DNA from: a bacterium
GTDB taxonomy: Bacteria; Zixibacteria; MSB-5A5; GN15; FEB-12
Assembly (NCBI GenBank): GCA_030640905.1
Contig: DAOWIM010000235.1
Location: 1 to 18,746 of the forward strand
Direction: 5' to 3'
Length of the DNA stretch: 18,746 nucleotides
The notes beneath the pieces were generated by a model. The model searched no databases. It was not told the DNA's origin and saw only the letters and a program-made list of their open reading frames with translations. Made by a program: the position numbers and the translations under genes. Shown here piece after piece: positions 6,181 to 14,086 of the stretch; positions within the stretch are counted from its first letter, which is position 1; every line of letters begins with the position of its first letter.

Positions 6181-7920
6181 ATGACTGAGTCTATGGACAT
6201 TGATCTGGATGATATGCAGGAAATCTTAGGTGATTTTCTCATTGAAGCCGATGAACTAATAGAATCGCTGGACACTAATTTCGTAAAGCTCGAATCAACT
6301 CCCGATGATCTCGACCTGCTCAACGAAATATTCCGGGCGGCGCACACCGTCAAGGGTACATCCAGTTTCCTCGGGTTGGAACAAGTCACCGAACTTACGC
6401 ACAAGATGGAGGATATCCTCAACAAACTGCGTAAGTCCGAGTTGGCTGTTACGCCTGAAATTATGGATATTCTCCTTGAAGCGCTGGATATTCTCAAACT
6501 GCTTATCGACGATGTCCGTTCGGGTACCAAACGAGAACACGATCTGACCTCCATAATTGATCGTCTGGTAGCCGCCTATAATGGCGAAGGCGCAGTTGCG
6601 CCTGCGGACGCCGAAAAGCCCGCCGAGCCTGCTGAATCCACTCCTGAAGCCGTAAGCGAGGCTACGTCCGACCCGGCACTGGAGCAGGAGAAAGCCGGAG
6701 CCCCTCCCAAGCAGCCGAAAATCACCACCGAAGCGACTATTCGTGTCGATGCTGAACGGCTGGACACGCTAATGAACATGGTCGGCGAATTGGTTCTTGG
6801 ACGAAACAGTCTCACGCAGACGATCAACCGCCTCAATGTCACCAAGAAAGATCAGGATGATTTTGAGCATCTGACTCAGGCAAGCAACTCGATCAACTTC
6901 ATTACAAGCGAACTGCAGATGGCTGTTATGAAGATGCGCATGCAGCCGGTTGGGAAGGTGTTCAATAAGTTCCCACGTCTGGTTCGGGATATTGCGAGAG
7001 ATCGGGGCAAAAAGATTAACCTGGAGATATGCGGCGAGTCAACGGAACTGGATAAGGCGGTGATTGAAGAGATCGGAGATCCGCTTGTTCATATTATCCG
7101 TAATTCGTGTGATCATGGCTTGGAATCCCCCGAGGAGAGAACTGCCCTCGGCAAGCCCGAAGTCGGTACGGTCAAACTTGAGGCTCTACAGGAGGGTTCT
7201 CACATCATTATCCGTGTTAGCGATGATGGGCGAGGTTTCGATGTTGATGCTATTCGCGCCAAAGCGGTTGAACGAGAACTGATCACGCAGGCGGAAATTG
7301 ACAGGCTCTCCGATAAGGATGCTTACAAATTCGTGTTGGAACCCGGTTTCTCGACCGCCAAGGAAGTCACTGATATATCCGGACGCGGCGTTGGAATGGA
7401 TGTCGTTCGTACCAACATAGAAAAACTAAACGGCACCATTGAGTTTGAATCCGCCAAGAATGTTGGTACCACTATCTCCATCAAATTGCCGCTGACCCTG
7501 GCCATAATACAGGGATTGTTGATTGAATCCGACAACGAAGTGTTCATTCTTCCGTTGGCGTCTGTACAGGAAACTGTGAAAAGGGAGGGTCGTCCTATTC
7601 ACTCTGTCAATGGTTGCCCTGTTTTTAAATTACGGGACGAGATTGTGCCAATTATTAATCTTGGCTACATCCTGAACTTGCACAGCAGTGATTCCTCAAA
7701 GGTCGACAAACCGTATATCGTTATCGTTGGACTTGGCGCCAGAAAACTGGGTATCCAGATAGATCGTTTCCTTGGACAAGAGGAAGTGGTTATCAAATCG
7801 CTTGGTGGCTACCTCGGTTCGCGCGAAGGTTTGTCCGGGGCTACTATTCTGGGTGACGGTCGTATCCGCATGATTCTCGATGTTGCCGGTGTCTTCAAAA
7901 TAGCCGGAAAACGTAACTAG
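6181..7920 (+). CDS. cheA: Chemotaxis histidine kinase CheA
   Basis: 579 residues. Hpt domain (about 5-110) with phosphorylated H55 in RAAHTVKGTSSFLG. A long Ala/Pro/Glu linker (about 135-180) stands where the CheY-binding P2 domain usually is, and no P2 fold is evident. Then come the P3 dimerisation helices (IRVDAERLDTLMNMVGELVL), the ATPase domain with N box NSCDHGLESPEER, G1 VSDDGRGFD and G2 SGRGVGMDVV, and a CheW-like P5 domain to the end. It autophosphorylates in receptor-CheW complexes and passes phosphate to CheY and CheB. ATG 6181 is taken; ATG 6193 (M5) is an alternative. cheB follows 16 bases downstream. No CheW gene is in the window. Confidence 0.95.
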   Translation: MTESMDIDLDDMQEILGDFLIEADELIESLDTNFVKLESTPDDLDLLNEIFRAAHTVKGTSSFLGLEQVTELTHKMEDILNKLRKSELAVTPEIMDILLEALDILKLLIDDVRSGTKREHDLTSIIDRLVAAYNGEGAVAPADAEKPAEPAESTPEAVSEATSDPALEQEKAGAPPKQPKITTEATIRVDAERLDTLMNMVGELVLGRNSLTQTINRLNVTKKDQDDFEHLTQASNSINFITSELQMAVMKMRMQPVGKVFNKFPRLVRDIARDRGKKINLEICGESTELDKAVIEEIGDPLVHIIRNSCDHGLESPEERTALGKPEVGTVKLEALQEGSHIIIRVSDDGRGFDVDAIRAKAVERELITQAEIDRLSDKDAYKFVLEPGFSTAKEVTDISGRGVGMDVVRTNIEKLNGTIEFESAKNVGTTISIKLPLTLAIIQGLLIESDNEVFILPLASVQETVKREGRPIHSVNGCPVFKLRDEIVPIINLGYILNLHSSDSSKVDKPYIVIVGLGARKLGIQIDRFLGQEEVVIKSLGGYLGSREGLSGATILGDGRIRMILDVAGVFKIAGKRN

Positions 7921-7936
7921 GACGTCTATTTGCCCT

Positions 7937-9070
7937 ATGTGTGCCCTTGGTCAAAAAATTCGAATTCTGATTGTCGATGATTCCGTCTTCATGCGCAAGG
8001 CTCTCACCATGATGTTGAAGTCTGATCCCAGCATCACCGTGGTCGGCGCTGCCCGCAACGGAGTCGAATGTCTGGAGATGGCTGCTGAGTTAAAACCGGA
8101 TATGATTACGATGGACATTGAGATGCCTCGTATGGACGGATTGACAGCCCTGCGCCAGATCATGATATCCGAGCCGACACCGGTTATTATGGTGTCTTCC
8201 GTGACTACCGATGGCGCTTCGGCGACACTTGATGCTCTCGAATTGGGTGCAGTTGATTTTATTACCAAGGATTCGGCTCAGCATACCGATCGCGCCAAGA
8301 TGAAAGACGAACTACTGAAAAAAGTTCGTGACATTGGTAATCGGCGAAATATAATCATGACCAATCTCAGACGCAAGGGTGCTCGTCTTAAGAGAGCGAG
8401 CGAGTCAGATCATCCGACTCGAAAGAGTTCGGCTCCACCACCGATCAAAGCGACCGCTCCGACAACGTCTCCGCTACCGTATGTGCAGCCAAAGCGTTCC
8501 CATCAGGTCAGCCTGATTGCAATCGGCACCTCGACTGGCGGTCCGCCGACGCTCAAAGAAATCATTACCCAACTTCCGCGCAATTTGCCATGCGGCATTG
8601 TTATAGCTCAACACATGCCACCGACATTCACCAAGTCAATGGCCGAGCGCCTCAATAGCTTATCAGAGCTCTCCGTCAAGGAAGCCGAGAGTGGTGAGGC
8701 TATTGAGTCGGGACACGTATACGTAGCGCCCGGTGGACGACACATGATTACGCAGCGGCACGCTATGAAGGGTCGTCTAATCATTACCGACAAACCGGAA
8801 GAAGCTCTCTACCGGCCATGCGTTGATTTGCTGTTCAGTTCCGTTGCTCGTTACTATGGGGCAGCCTCTCTCGGGATTATCTTGACCGGGATGGGCAATG
8901 ACGGTCTAATCGGTATGCGGGAGATGAAGAGCAAAGGTGCTGTGGCTATTGCTCAGGATGCGGAGTCATGCATCGTCTATGGAATGCCCAAGGCAATTGT
9001 AGATGACGGCCTGGCCGATTTTATTTTGCCGTCAGATCGTATAGCCAGCGAGATCGCTGCCTATTTCTAA
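7937..9070 (+). CDS. cheB: Protein-glutamate methylesterase CheB
   Basis: 377 residues: an N-terminal receiver (about 7-125) with phosphoacceptor D60 in MITMDIEMPRMDGL, a polar Pro/Ser/Thr linker (about 155-190), and a C-terminal methylesterase. The catalytic triad is visible: S199 in IGTSTGGPPT, H226 in IAQHMPPTF and D322 in LTGMGNDGL. Once phosphorylated by CheA it demethylates (and deamidates) chemoreceptors, opposing CheR to give adaptation. No strong ribosome binding site precedes ATG 7937; the gene begins 16 bases after cheA, so translation may depend on coupling. It is slightly longer than enteric CheB because of the linker. Confidence 0.95.
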   Translation: MCALGQKIRILIVDDSVFMRKALTMMLKSDPSITVVGAARNGVECLEMAAELKPDMITMDIEMPRMDGLTALRQIMISEPTPVIMVSSVTTDGASATLDALELGAVDFITKDSAQHTDRAKMKDELLKKVRDIGNRRNIIMTNLRRKGARLKRASESDHPTRKSSAPPPIKATAPTTSPLPYVQPKRSHQVSLIAIGTSTGGPPTLKEIITQLPRNLPCGIVIAQHMPPTFTKSMAERLNSLSELSVKEAESGEAIESGHVYVAPGGRHMITQRHAMKGRLIITDKPEEALYRPCVDLLFSSVARYYGAASLGIILTGMGNDGLIGMREMKSKGAVAIAQDAESCIVYGMPKAIVDDGLADFILPSDRIASEIAAYF

Positions 9071-9138
9071 TCAAAGTTTTTGTTGAACCAGCGCCAATTC
9101 CCTCCTAACATTCAATCCAAATTGGAGTTAGAAGGTGC

Positions 9139-10455
9139 ATGGACGATCACAGTGAGACAATCCAGAAATCGGCAGTCGATTCTGACGAACTATCGAAATT
9201 TACTGAATCATACGCCTCCTTCAACCGGATAATCAACTCCCTCCAGCGGAAGTATATCGATCTAAAAGAAGATTTCTCGGCCCAGAACCAGCAACTGGCC
9301 GAAGCCAACAAGAAACTGGTTGATCTGACTCGACGCAATCTGTCGGCAACGCGTTTTCTCAACGGCCTGCTTACCTCATTGGCGGTTGGGGTGATATCGA
9401 TTGACCGGAATGGGCACATCACGCATTTCAACCCCGCCGCTTCGGTCATTCTTGGCATCCCTCCGAAAGAACCTCTCAACCGCGAGTATCGGGAAGTCAT
9501 CCCGCGAGGAACACCGGCCGACGCCAACGCTGTTCGAACTATTGAAACCGGCCGCGAGTTTGAAGCTATCGAAAGAATAGTGGAGACCGCCGACGGTAGC
9601 AAAGTGCATCTGTCGGTATCAACGGCCATCCTAACCGACAAAGACGGCAACCCGGCCGGGGCAGTCGAAGTATTGCACGACCTGACCAAGATGAAGAAAA
9701 TGGAGCAGGAGATCGTCCGGCTCAACACGCTGGCCGCGCTGGGGGAGATGGCGGCCACCATCGCCCACGAAGTCCGCAACCCGCTTGCCGGTATCAGCGG
9801 ATTTGCTTCTCTGCTGGAAAGAGATTTCGACGAGGATGATCCCAGGCGTCGGTCGGTCCAGAAAATTCTGGCAGGCGTCAACAGCCTTAACGAGACTGTC
9901 GCCACCCTGTTGAATTATACGCGGTTTGAGGAAGTCAACCGTACCGATGTTGACCTCAAGTCATTTCTCGAAGATGTCACCCACCAATATCGAAGCGACA
10001 ACTCAGCTCGACTTGCAAAAACCAGTTTCGAAATTATTCCCCCGCAGCCACCGGCCGAAAGTAAACTCAATCTAGCGCTGGACAAAGTGCTGTTCCGTCA
10101 GATTCTCTTCAACCTGTTTGGTAATGCTGTGGAGGCGTTTCATGGCGAGGGATCGATATCAGTCACCTATTGCAAGTTGTCCCGACAAGCGGCCGTGGAG
10201 AGACATGCCGACCGGCTGCTGCTTGGAGTCGATGAGACAGTTATCGAGGTTGCCGTTGCCGATTCCGGCCCCGGTATCCCCCCTGAAAATATTGAGAACA
10301 TCTTTGCACCATTTTTTACCACACGTCGTCGCGGCAATGGCCTTGGGTTAGCCGTAGCGATGAAAGTTATGAAAGCCCACGGAGGAGAAATCGTCGCAGA
10401 TAACGGTCCCGAAGGCGGGAGCGTTTTCACACTGTTGATACCGGTGCGAATGTGA
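9139..10455 (+). CDS. Soluble PAS-domain sensor histidine kinase (FlrB/FlgS-like)
   Basis: 438 residues with no membrane segment, so cytoplasmic. A coiled coil (about 20-68) leads into a PAS domain (about 72-190: GVISIDRNGHITHFNPAAS), then a HisKA domain with H210 in ATIAHEVRNPLAGISG, then a GHKL ATPase with N box FNLFGNAVEAF, G1 VADSGPGIPPENIENIF and G2 RRRGNGLGLAVAMKVM. The pairing with the sigma-54 activator 22 bases downstream, inside a flagellar locus, points to the FlrB/FlgS role: sensing a flagellar assembly state and phosphorylating the activator. The family is clear; that specific role is inferred from context. The 68-base gap before it holds a weak inverted repeat and no convincing promoter. 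Confidence 0.88.
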   Translation: MDDHSETIQKSAVDSDELSKFTESYASFNRIINSLQRKYIDLKEDFSAQNQQLAEANKKLVDLTRRNLSATRFLNGLLTSLAVGVISIDRNGHITHFNPAASVILGIPPKEPLNREYREVIPRGTPADANAVRTIETGREFEAIERIVETADGSKVHLSVSTAILTDKDGNPAGAVEVLHDLTKMKKMEQEIVRLNTLAALGEMAATIAHEVRNPLAGISGFASLLERDFDEDDPRRRSVQKILAGVNSLNETVATLLNYTRFEEVNRTDVDLKSFLEDVTHQYRSDNSARLAKTSFEIIPPQPPAESKLNLALDKVLFRQILFNLFGNAVEAFHGEGSISVTYCKLSRQAAVERHADRLLLGVDETVIEVAVADSGPGIPPENIENIFAPFFTTRRRGNGLGLAVAMKVMKAHGGEIVADNGPEGGSVFTLLIPVRM

Positions 10456-10477
10456 CGACAAAACTGGGAGCATTGCG

Positions 10478-11842
10478 ATGAAGTATTCGGTTCTGATAGT
10501 CGATGACGACAAATTGGTCAATGAGTTCTTGCTGGAAACGGTTCGACGAGCCGGCTATCAAGGGCGCTCTGTTTTTTCCGGCGAGGAAGCGATCGCGGAG
10601 TTTGAACGCGAAGTCCACGATATAGTATTGACCGATCTGAAGATGAAGGAGATGGACGGTATTGCTCTACTGGAGCGTCTCCGGAACATCAGTCCCGAAA
10701 CGGTGGCGGTTATGATGACCGCCTACGGTACGGTGGAGACCGCCGTTAGGGCGATAAAGATGGGTGCCTACGATTTTATCCTCAAGCCGGTTTCTCCCGA
10801 AACAGTCGAGCACCTTCTAGCCAGAGTATCCGAAGTGCTGTCTCTTCGGGCCGAAAACCGGACCCTTCGTCAGGAGATCACCGATCGATTCCACAATCTC
10901 ATCGGTAAATCTCGTCTGATGAAAGAGATTTTTGATCTGATTCAATCGGTGGCCGACGCCCGCTCCACGGTTCTTATTACCGGCGGCTCAGGTACCGGCA
11001 AAGAATTGGTCGCCAGGGCTATTCATTACACTTCCAATCGCCGAAACGGTCCGTTCATCAAGCTCAACTGTGCCGCCCTGCCTGAGAATTTGGTAGAGGC
11101 CGAACTCTTTGGCTATGAAAAGGGCGCCTTCACCGACGCCAAACGGACAAACCGCGGTCGCTTTGAACTGGCCGATACCGGCACGCTATTGCTGGATGAA
11201 ATCTCAGAGATGCCGGCAAACCTGCAATCGAAACTGCTGCGTGTCATTCAGGAAAGAGAATTTGAGCGGGTCGGTTCCAGCGCCACGATTTCTGTCGATG
11301 TCCGAATCATCGCCACTTCCAACCGCAACTTGAAAGAAGCAATCGCGCAGGGGAAATTCCGCGAGGACCTTTACTACCGGCTCAACGTAATTCCGATCCA
11401 CATCTCGCCTCTCAGCGATCGTCCCGAAGATATCCCGATTCTGATCGATCATTTCATCAATAAGTATAGTTCCGAGAATAGCCGTCCGAAGAAAGGAATC
11501 GAGCAATCGGCCCTGCGGTTACTGACCAAATACCACTGGCCGGGGAATGTCCGTGAACTTGAGAACCTGATTGAACGGGCGGTGGTAATTTCGGCCAACG
11601 AATACCTGACCGAGGATGATTTCCCGACCGAACTGGCCCTCGGTGCCGTCGGCGAAGGTTTGCCGCCGTTGCGTGTGCCAATGAAGCTTGAGGAAGGTAA
11701 CCGTTACCTGATCCTCAAAACTCTGGAGAAATTCAACGGCAACAAGACCAAAGCCGCCGAGGCTCTGGGAATTACCACCCGGACTATTCGAAACAAACTC
11801 TCGGAATACTCCAATGAGATGGAAGAACAGGAAATCTCCTGA
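10478..11842 (+). CDS. Sigma-54-dependent response regulator (FlrC/FlgR-like)
   Basis: 454 residues in NtrC order: receiver (about 3-120) with phosphoacceptor D53, AAA+ domain (about 140-365), Fis-type helix-turn-helix (about 410-450: NKTKAAEALGITTRTIRNKL). The AAA+ part has Walker A GGSGTGKE (169-176), Walker B GTLLLDEISEMP and the arginine-finger segment FREDLYYRLNV. The sigma-54 contact loop reads GAFTDA (216-221) rather than GAFTGA. The receiver has KMKEMDG after the phosphoacceptor, lacking the usual Pro. It should remodel sigma-54 polymerase at flagellar promoters; a matching promoter lies upstream of flgB in this window. It is paired with the kinase gene 22 bases upstream. Confidence 0.9.
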   Translation: MKYSVLIVDDDKLVNEFLLETVRRAGYQGRSVFSGEEAIAEFEREVHDIVLTDLKMKEMDGIALLERLRNISPETVAVMMTAYGTVETAVRAIKMGAYDFILKPVSPETVEHLLARVSEVLSLRAENRTLRQEITDRFHNLIGKSRLMKEIFDLIQSVADARSTVLITGGSGTGKELVARAIHYTSNRRNGPFIKLNCAALPENLVEAELFGYEKGAFTDAKRTNRGRFELADTGTLLLDEISEMPANLQSKLLRVIQEREFERVGSSATISVDVRIIATSNRNLKEAIAQGKFREDLYYRLNVIPIHISPLSDRPEDIPILIDHFINKYSSENSRPKKGIEQSALRLLTKYHWPGNVRELENLIERAVVISANEYLTEDDFPTELALGAVGEGLPPLRVPMKLEEGNRYLILKTLEKFNGNKTKAAEALGITTRTIRNKLSEYSNEMEEQEIS

Positions 11843-11880
11843 TTCGGACCCATCGGACCGCTCTTGCTGTTCCTTTTTGC

Positions 11881-11911
11881 TACATTGAGAGCCGGTTTCT
11901 GCCGATATAGT
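11881..11911 (+). promoter_or_regulatory. Possible promoter before motAB (sigma-28-like or sigma-70-like)
   Basis: GCCGATAT at 11901-11908 matches 7 of 8 bases of the sigma-28 -10 consensus GCCGATAA, and TACA at 11881-11884 is a poor -35 at 16 bases. The same bases can be read as a sigma-70 pair, TTGAGA (11885-11890) and TATAGT (11906-11911), with a short 15-base spacer. GCC-GAT is common in the coding regions here, so the match could be chance. Confidence 0.3.
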
Positions 11912-11931
11912 CAGCAATAGGTGAACTATAC

Positions 11932-11994
11932 ATGAAATCGGCGTTTTATGCTGCGCCGGGTAGGATCGGCAGTAAATGGATCTGGCTACAATAA
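11932..11994 (+). CDS. Possible 20-codon leader ORF overlapping the motA start
   Basis: ATG 11932 is preceded by AGGTGA (11918-11923) at 8 bases and opens a 20-residue frame (MKSAFYAAPGRIGSKWIWLQ) ending at TAA 11992-11994, 19 bases past the first base of motA in another frame. The motA start itself has only a weak AGGA 10 bases upstream, so translation of this leader could help ribosomes reach motA. No relatives are recognised. It may be a chance ORF. Confidence 0.25.
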   Translation: MKSAFYAAPGRIGSKWIWLQ

Positions 11995-12740
11995 TCGGTT
12001 TGATAACGGCTTTCGGAGCTATTGCTACCGGCTTCTATCTTGAAGGCGGCACCTTTGACTCTGTTCTACTTGCCGCGCCTTTGTTGATTGTGATCGGTGG
12101 TACCCTCGGGGCCACAACTATCACAACCTCAATTGATACCGTTTTCCAGGTGCCAACCTACCTCCGCATCGCAGCTTTCAAGAAGAACATCTCATTTTCA
12201 CAAACGATTGATCACATAACCCGGCTATCGGAGAAGGCTCGCCGCGAAGGAGTCCTCGGGCTTGAAGTTCTGCTCAAGGAGATTGCCAATCCATTCTTCA
12301 ACAAAGCCGTCAGGTTGGTCATTGATGGTACCGAGATTACGGCACTGCGGGATATTCTCGAAACAGAAATATCGTACCTTGAAGAACGCCACAAACGGGG
12401 TATCGAGTTTTTTCAGAAGGCAGGTGGTTTTGCTCCGACGATGGGCATCCTTGGCACCGTGCTGGGGCTGATTCATGCTCTTGGTAATACATCCGATGCC
12501 ACCGTGATGGCCGGTAACATCGCCAGTGCCTTTATTGCTACCCTTTGGGGAATAGGCACCGCCAATCTTATCTTTCTGCCAATATCAGATAAGTTACGAC
12601 AGCGAAACGATGATGAAATCGCGCATCTCGAACTGATTATGGAAGGGATCGTAGCCCTGCAGTCGGGTGAGAATCCTCGATATATCAGGATGCGTCTGCA
12701 ATCGTTCGTACCGCCGGGATTCCGCGACGATGAGGTGTGA
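11976..12740 (+). CDS. motA: Flagellar stator protein MotA
   Basis: 254 residues of the MotA/ExbB proton-channel family, which forms the stator with MotB in the inner membrane. The N-terminus MDLATIIGLITAFGAI is typical and fixes the start. Four membrane segments are expected: two near the N-terminus (about 2-20 and 30-52) and two near 150-170 and 180-202. The conserved prolines are present: P154 in GFAPTMGILGTVLGL and P202 in LIFLPISDKLR. The cytoplasmic loop (about 70-140) contains the charged stretch that contacts FliG. The motB start overlaps or nearly overlaps the stop, as usual for this pair. Confidence 0.95.
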   Translation: MDLATIIGLITAFGAIATGFYLEGGTFDSVLLAAPLLIVIGGTLGATTITTSIDTVFQVPTYLRIAAFKKNISFSQTIDHITRLSEKARREGVLGLEVLLKEIANPFFNKAVRLVIDGTEITALRDILETEISYLEERHKRGIEFFQKAGGFAPTMGILGTVLGLIHALGNTSDATVMAGNIASAFIATLWGIGTANLIFLPISDKLRQRNDDEIAHLELIMEGIVALQSGENPRYIRMRLQSFVPPGFRDDEV

Positions 12741-12742
12741 TC

Positions 12743-13489
12743 TTGCGTCGCCGTCGAAAAAAAAATGATAGTTCTGAAAATCTTGATCGCTGGCTGTTGA
12801 CCTACGCTGATTTGATCACGCTCCTTCTTGCTTTCTTTGTGGTGATGTATTCGATGTCGCAGGTCGATGCCAAAAAGTTTGGAAAGATTTCCGAGGCTCT
12901 GCACGGCATTCTCAAAGGAGGGGAGAGCATACTTCGCAACGAAGACCCCGAAGAACAATCAAAAGGTCATGGCCTGCTCAAGCTGGGCGACTTGCGGATG
13001 ATCAACCTGAAAATCCAGGAAAAGTTCAAATCAATCGGCCGTGAAGAAGAAGTCCAGACCGAGATCACCGAGCGTGGCCTCGTGGTTCATATCATGGAAT
13101 CGGCACTGTTTCAGGAAGGCTCCTCCGAACTGCAGTCGCGGTCGATGGAAGTGCTCGATCTGATCTACCAGCAGATAGCCGATAGACCAAACCATATTCG
13201 CATCGAAGGGCACACCGATGACCGCCCGATCAGCACTCCAACCTTCCCATCGAATTGGGAACTGTCAGCCGCGCGGGCGACTGCCGTTGTTCGCTATTAT
13301 GTCGAGAACTATCAAATGGATCCCGGCAAGATATCGGCCCTTGGCTACGGCGCTTACCGTCCCACCAAACCGAATAACTCAATCGAAAATCGAGCCCGCA
13401 ACCGTCGCATTGATGTCGTGCTGCTGACGATGGAACTTTCGTTGAAAGAGCCATCGTCCCAACTGGCCGACCTGGCTTCAAATCAGTAA
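12743..13489 (+). CDS. motB: Flagellar stator protein MotB
   Basis: About 248 residues. A basic N-terminal tip is followed by one membrane segment, WLLTYADLITLLLAFFVVMY, whose Asp (D23 from the chosen start) is the proton-carrying residue. A periplasmic plug/linker follows, then an OmpA-like peptidoglycan-binding domain (HIRIEGHTDDRPI, ENRARNRRIDVVLL) that anchors the stator to the wall. GTG 12737 would overlap motA by 4 bases, but GAGGTG at 12733-12738 is well placed for TTG 12743, which is chosen with moderate confidence. A run of nine A residues (12757-12765) lies just inside the gene. Confidence 0.93.
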   Translation: MRRRRKKNDSSENLDRWLLTYADLITLLLAFFVVMYSMSQVDAKKFGKISEALHGILKGGESILRNEDPEEQSKGHGLLKLGDLRMINLKIQEKFKSIGREEEVQTEITERGLVVHIMESALFQEGSSELQSRSMEVLDLIYQQIADRPNHIRIEGHTDDRPISTPTFPSNWELSAARATAVVRYYVENYQMDPGKISALGYGAYRPTKPNNSIENRARNRRIDVVLLTMELSLKEPSSQLADLASNQ

Positions 13490-13592
13490 AAAACTTCTTC
13501 ATCAATTGGAAAACATTTCCGTTGTAACGCCCCAGACAGGTCAGATCACACTGCATCGTTTTGGCTTAACGCTCTGTATCTCAATAGCATAG

Positions 13593-13608
13593 AAGCAACT
13601 CATTGCTT
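13593..13608. repeat. Short inverted repeat touching the sigma-54 promoter
   Basis: AAGCAA at 13593-13598 and TTGCTT at 13603-13608 form a perfect 6-base inverted repeat with a 4-base centre (CTCA), ending one base before the -24 element. It could be a protein-binding dyad or a weak hairpin. The position is suggestive, but the arms are short. Confidence 0.35.
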
Positions 13609-13625
13609 TTGGCATTGGCCTTGCT
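13609..13625 (+). promoter_or_regulatory. Sigma-54 promoter of the flgB operon
   Basis: TTGGCATTGGCCTTGCT has TGGCA and TTGCT separated by exactly 6 bases, so the -24 GG (13611-13612) and -12 GC (13623-13624) are 10 bases apart as required. Transcription would start near 13636, about 27 bases before the flgB ATG. The nearby sigma-54 activator gene (10478-11842) is a natural candidate regulator. Confidence 0.75.
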
Positions 13626-13662
13626 TTAGCCGGGAGTGAGAAAAAGTAAACTGTGAGATATT

Positions 13663-14076
13663 ATGGAAAATAAACTTTCGAGTTTCGTGTTTGACCAGGT
13701 CAAGATCCCACACTTCCGGAAATATCTGGACCTGAGCTCGATGCGTCACCGGATCACCAGCGGCAACATCGCCAATATTGCTACTCCCGGTTACAAAGCC
13801 CGTTCGATTGATTTCCAGTCAGAGTTTGCCAAGATGACCAAGTCGGGCAACAAGCTGGCCGGACTCACAACCCACCAGAATCACATCGCGCTTGGCAACC
13901 ACCAGGCCCGACCGCCGAAAGTTGAACAGGCAGGGATTAGCGATGGTGAGATCAATTCAGTGGATATTGACAAAGAGATGGCCGGATTGGCCCAAAACGA
14001 ACTTCGGTTTACGATCGCAGCCAAGTTGCTGCAGTTGAAATTTGCCGGATTGCGAAAAGCGATCACAAGCAAGTAA
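13663..14076 (+). CDS. flgB: Flagellar basal-body rod protein FlgB
   Basis: 137 residues. FlgB is a proximal-rod subunit exported by the flagellar type III system. The N-terminal rod signature is clear: SSMRHRITSGNIANIATPGYKARSIDFQ, with the Asn-Ile-Ala-Asn-x-x-Thr-Pro-Gly-Tyr motif shared by rod and hook proteins. The C-terminal helix NELRFTIAAKLLQLKFAGLRKAI is the usual partner helix. Length is normal for the family. It is the first gene after the sigma-54 promoter, and flgC begins 10 bases after its stop. Confidence 0.95.
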   Translation: MENKLSSFVFDQVKIPHFRKYLDLSSMRHRITSGNIANIATPGYKARSIDFQSEFAKMTKSGNKLAGLTTHQNHIALGNHQARPPKVEQAGISDGEINSVDIDKEMAGLAQNELRFTIAAKLLQLKFAGLRKAITSK

Positions 14077-14086
14077 GGATTGAAAT

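Larger units (their letters stand above)
13490..13662 (+). promoter_or_regulatory. Regulatory gap between motB and flgB
   Basis: The longest stretch without a gene in the window, 173 bases. It is AT-rich relative to the genes and holds a small dyad (13593-13608) and a sigma-54 promoter (13609-13625). No terminator hairpin with a U run is evident after motB, and no open frame is supported. It marks the boundary between the stator genes and the basal-body operon. Confidence 0.6.

Noticed and set aside
9071..9138. CCAATT / AATTGG inverted repeat and possible promoter before the kinase gene
   Set aside because: The 6-base arms are AT-rich, far apart and not followed by a U run; no -35/-10 or -24/-12 pair of good quality is present.
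9147..9905. A 252-codon open frame on the minus strand inside the histidine kinase gene
   Set aside because: It lies wholly opposite a gene with clear PAS and HisKA motifs, is rich in Ser and Arg as expected of an antisense shadow, and shows no domain motif of its own.
11855..11867. A sigma-54-like GG...GC pair after the activator gene
   Set aside because: Only 9 bases lie between the GG and GC, where 10 are needed, and the TGGCA context is missing.
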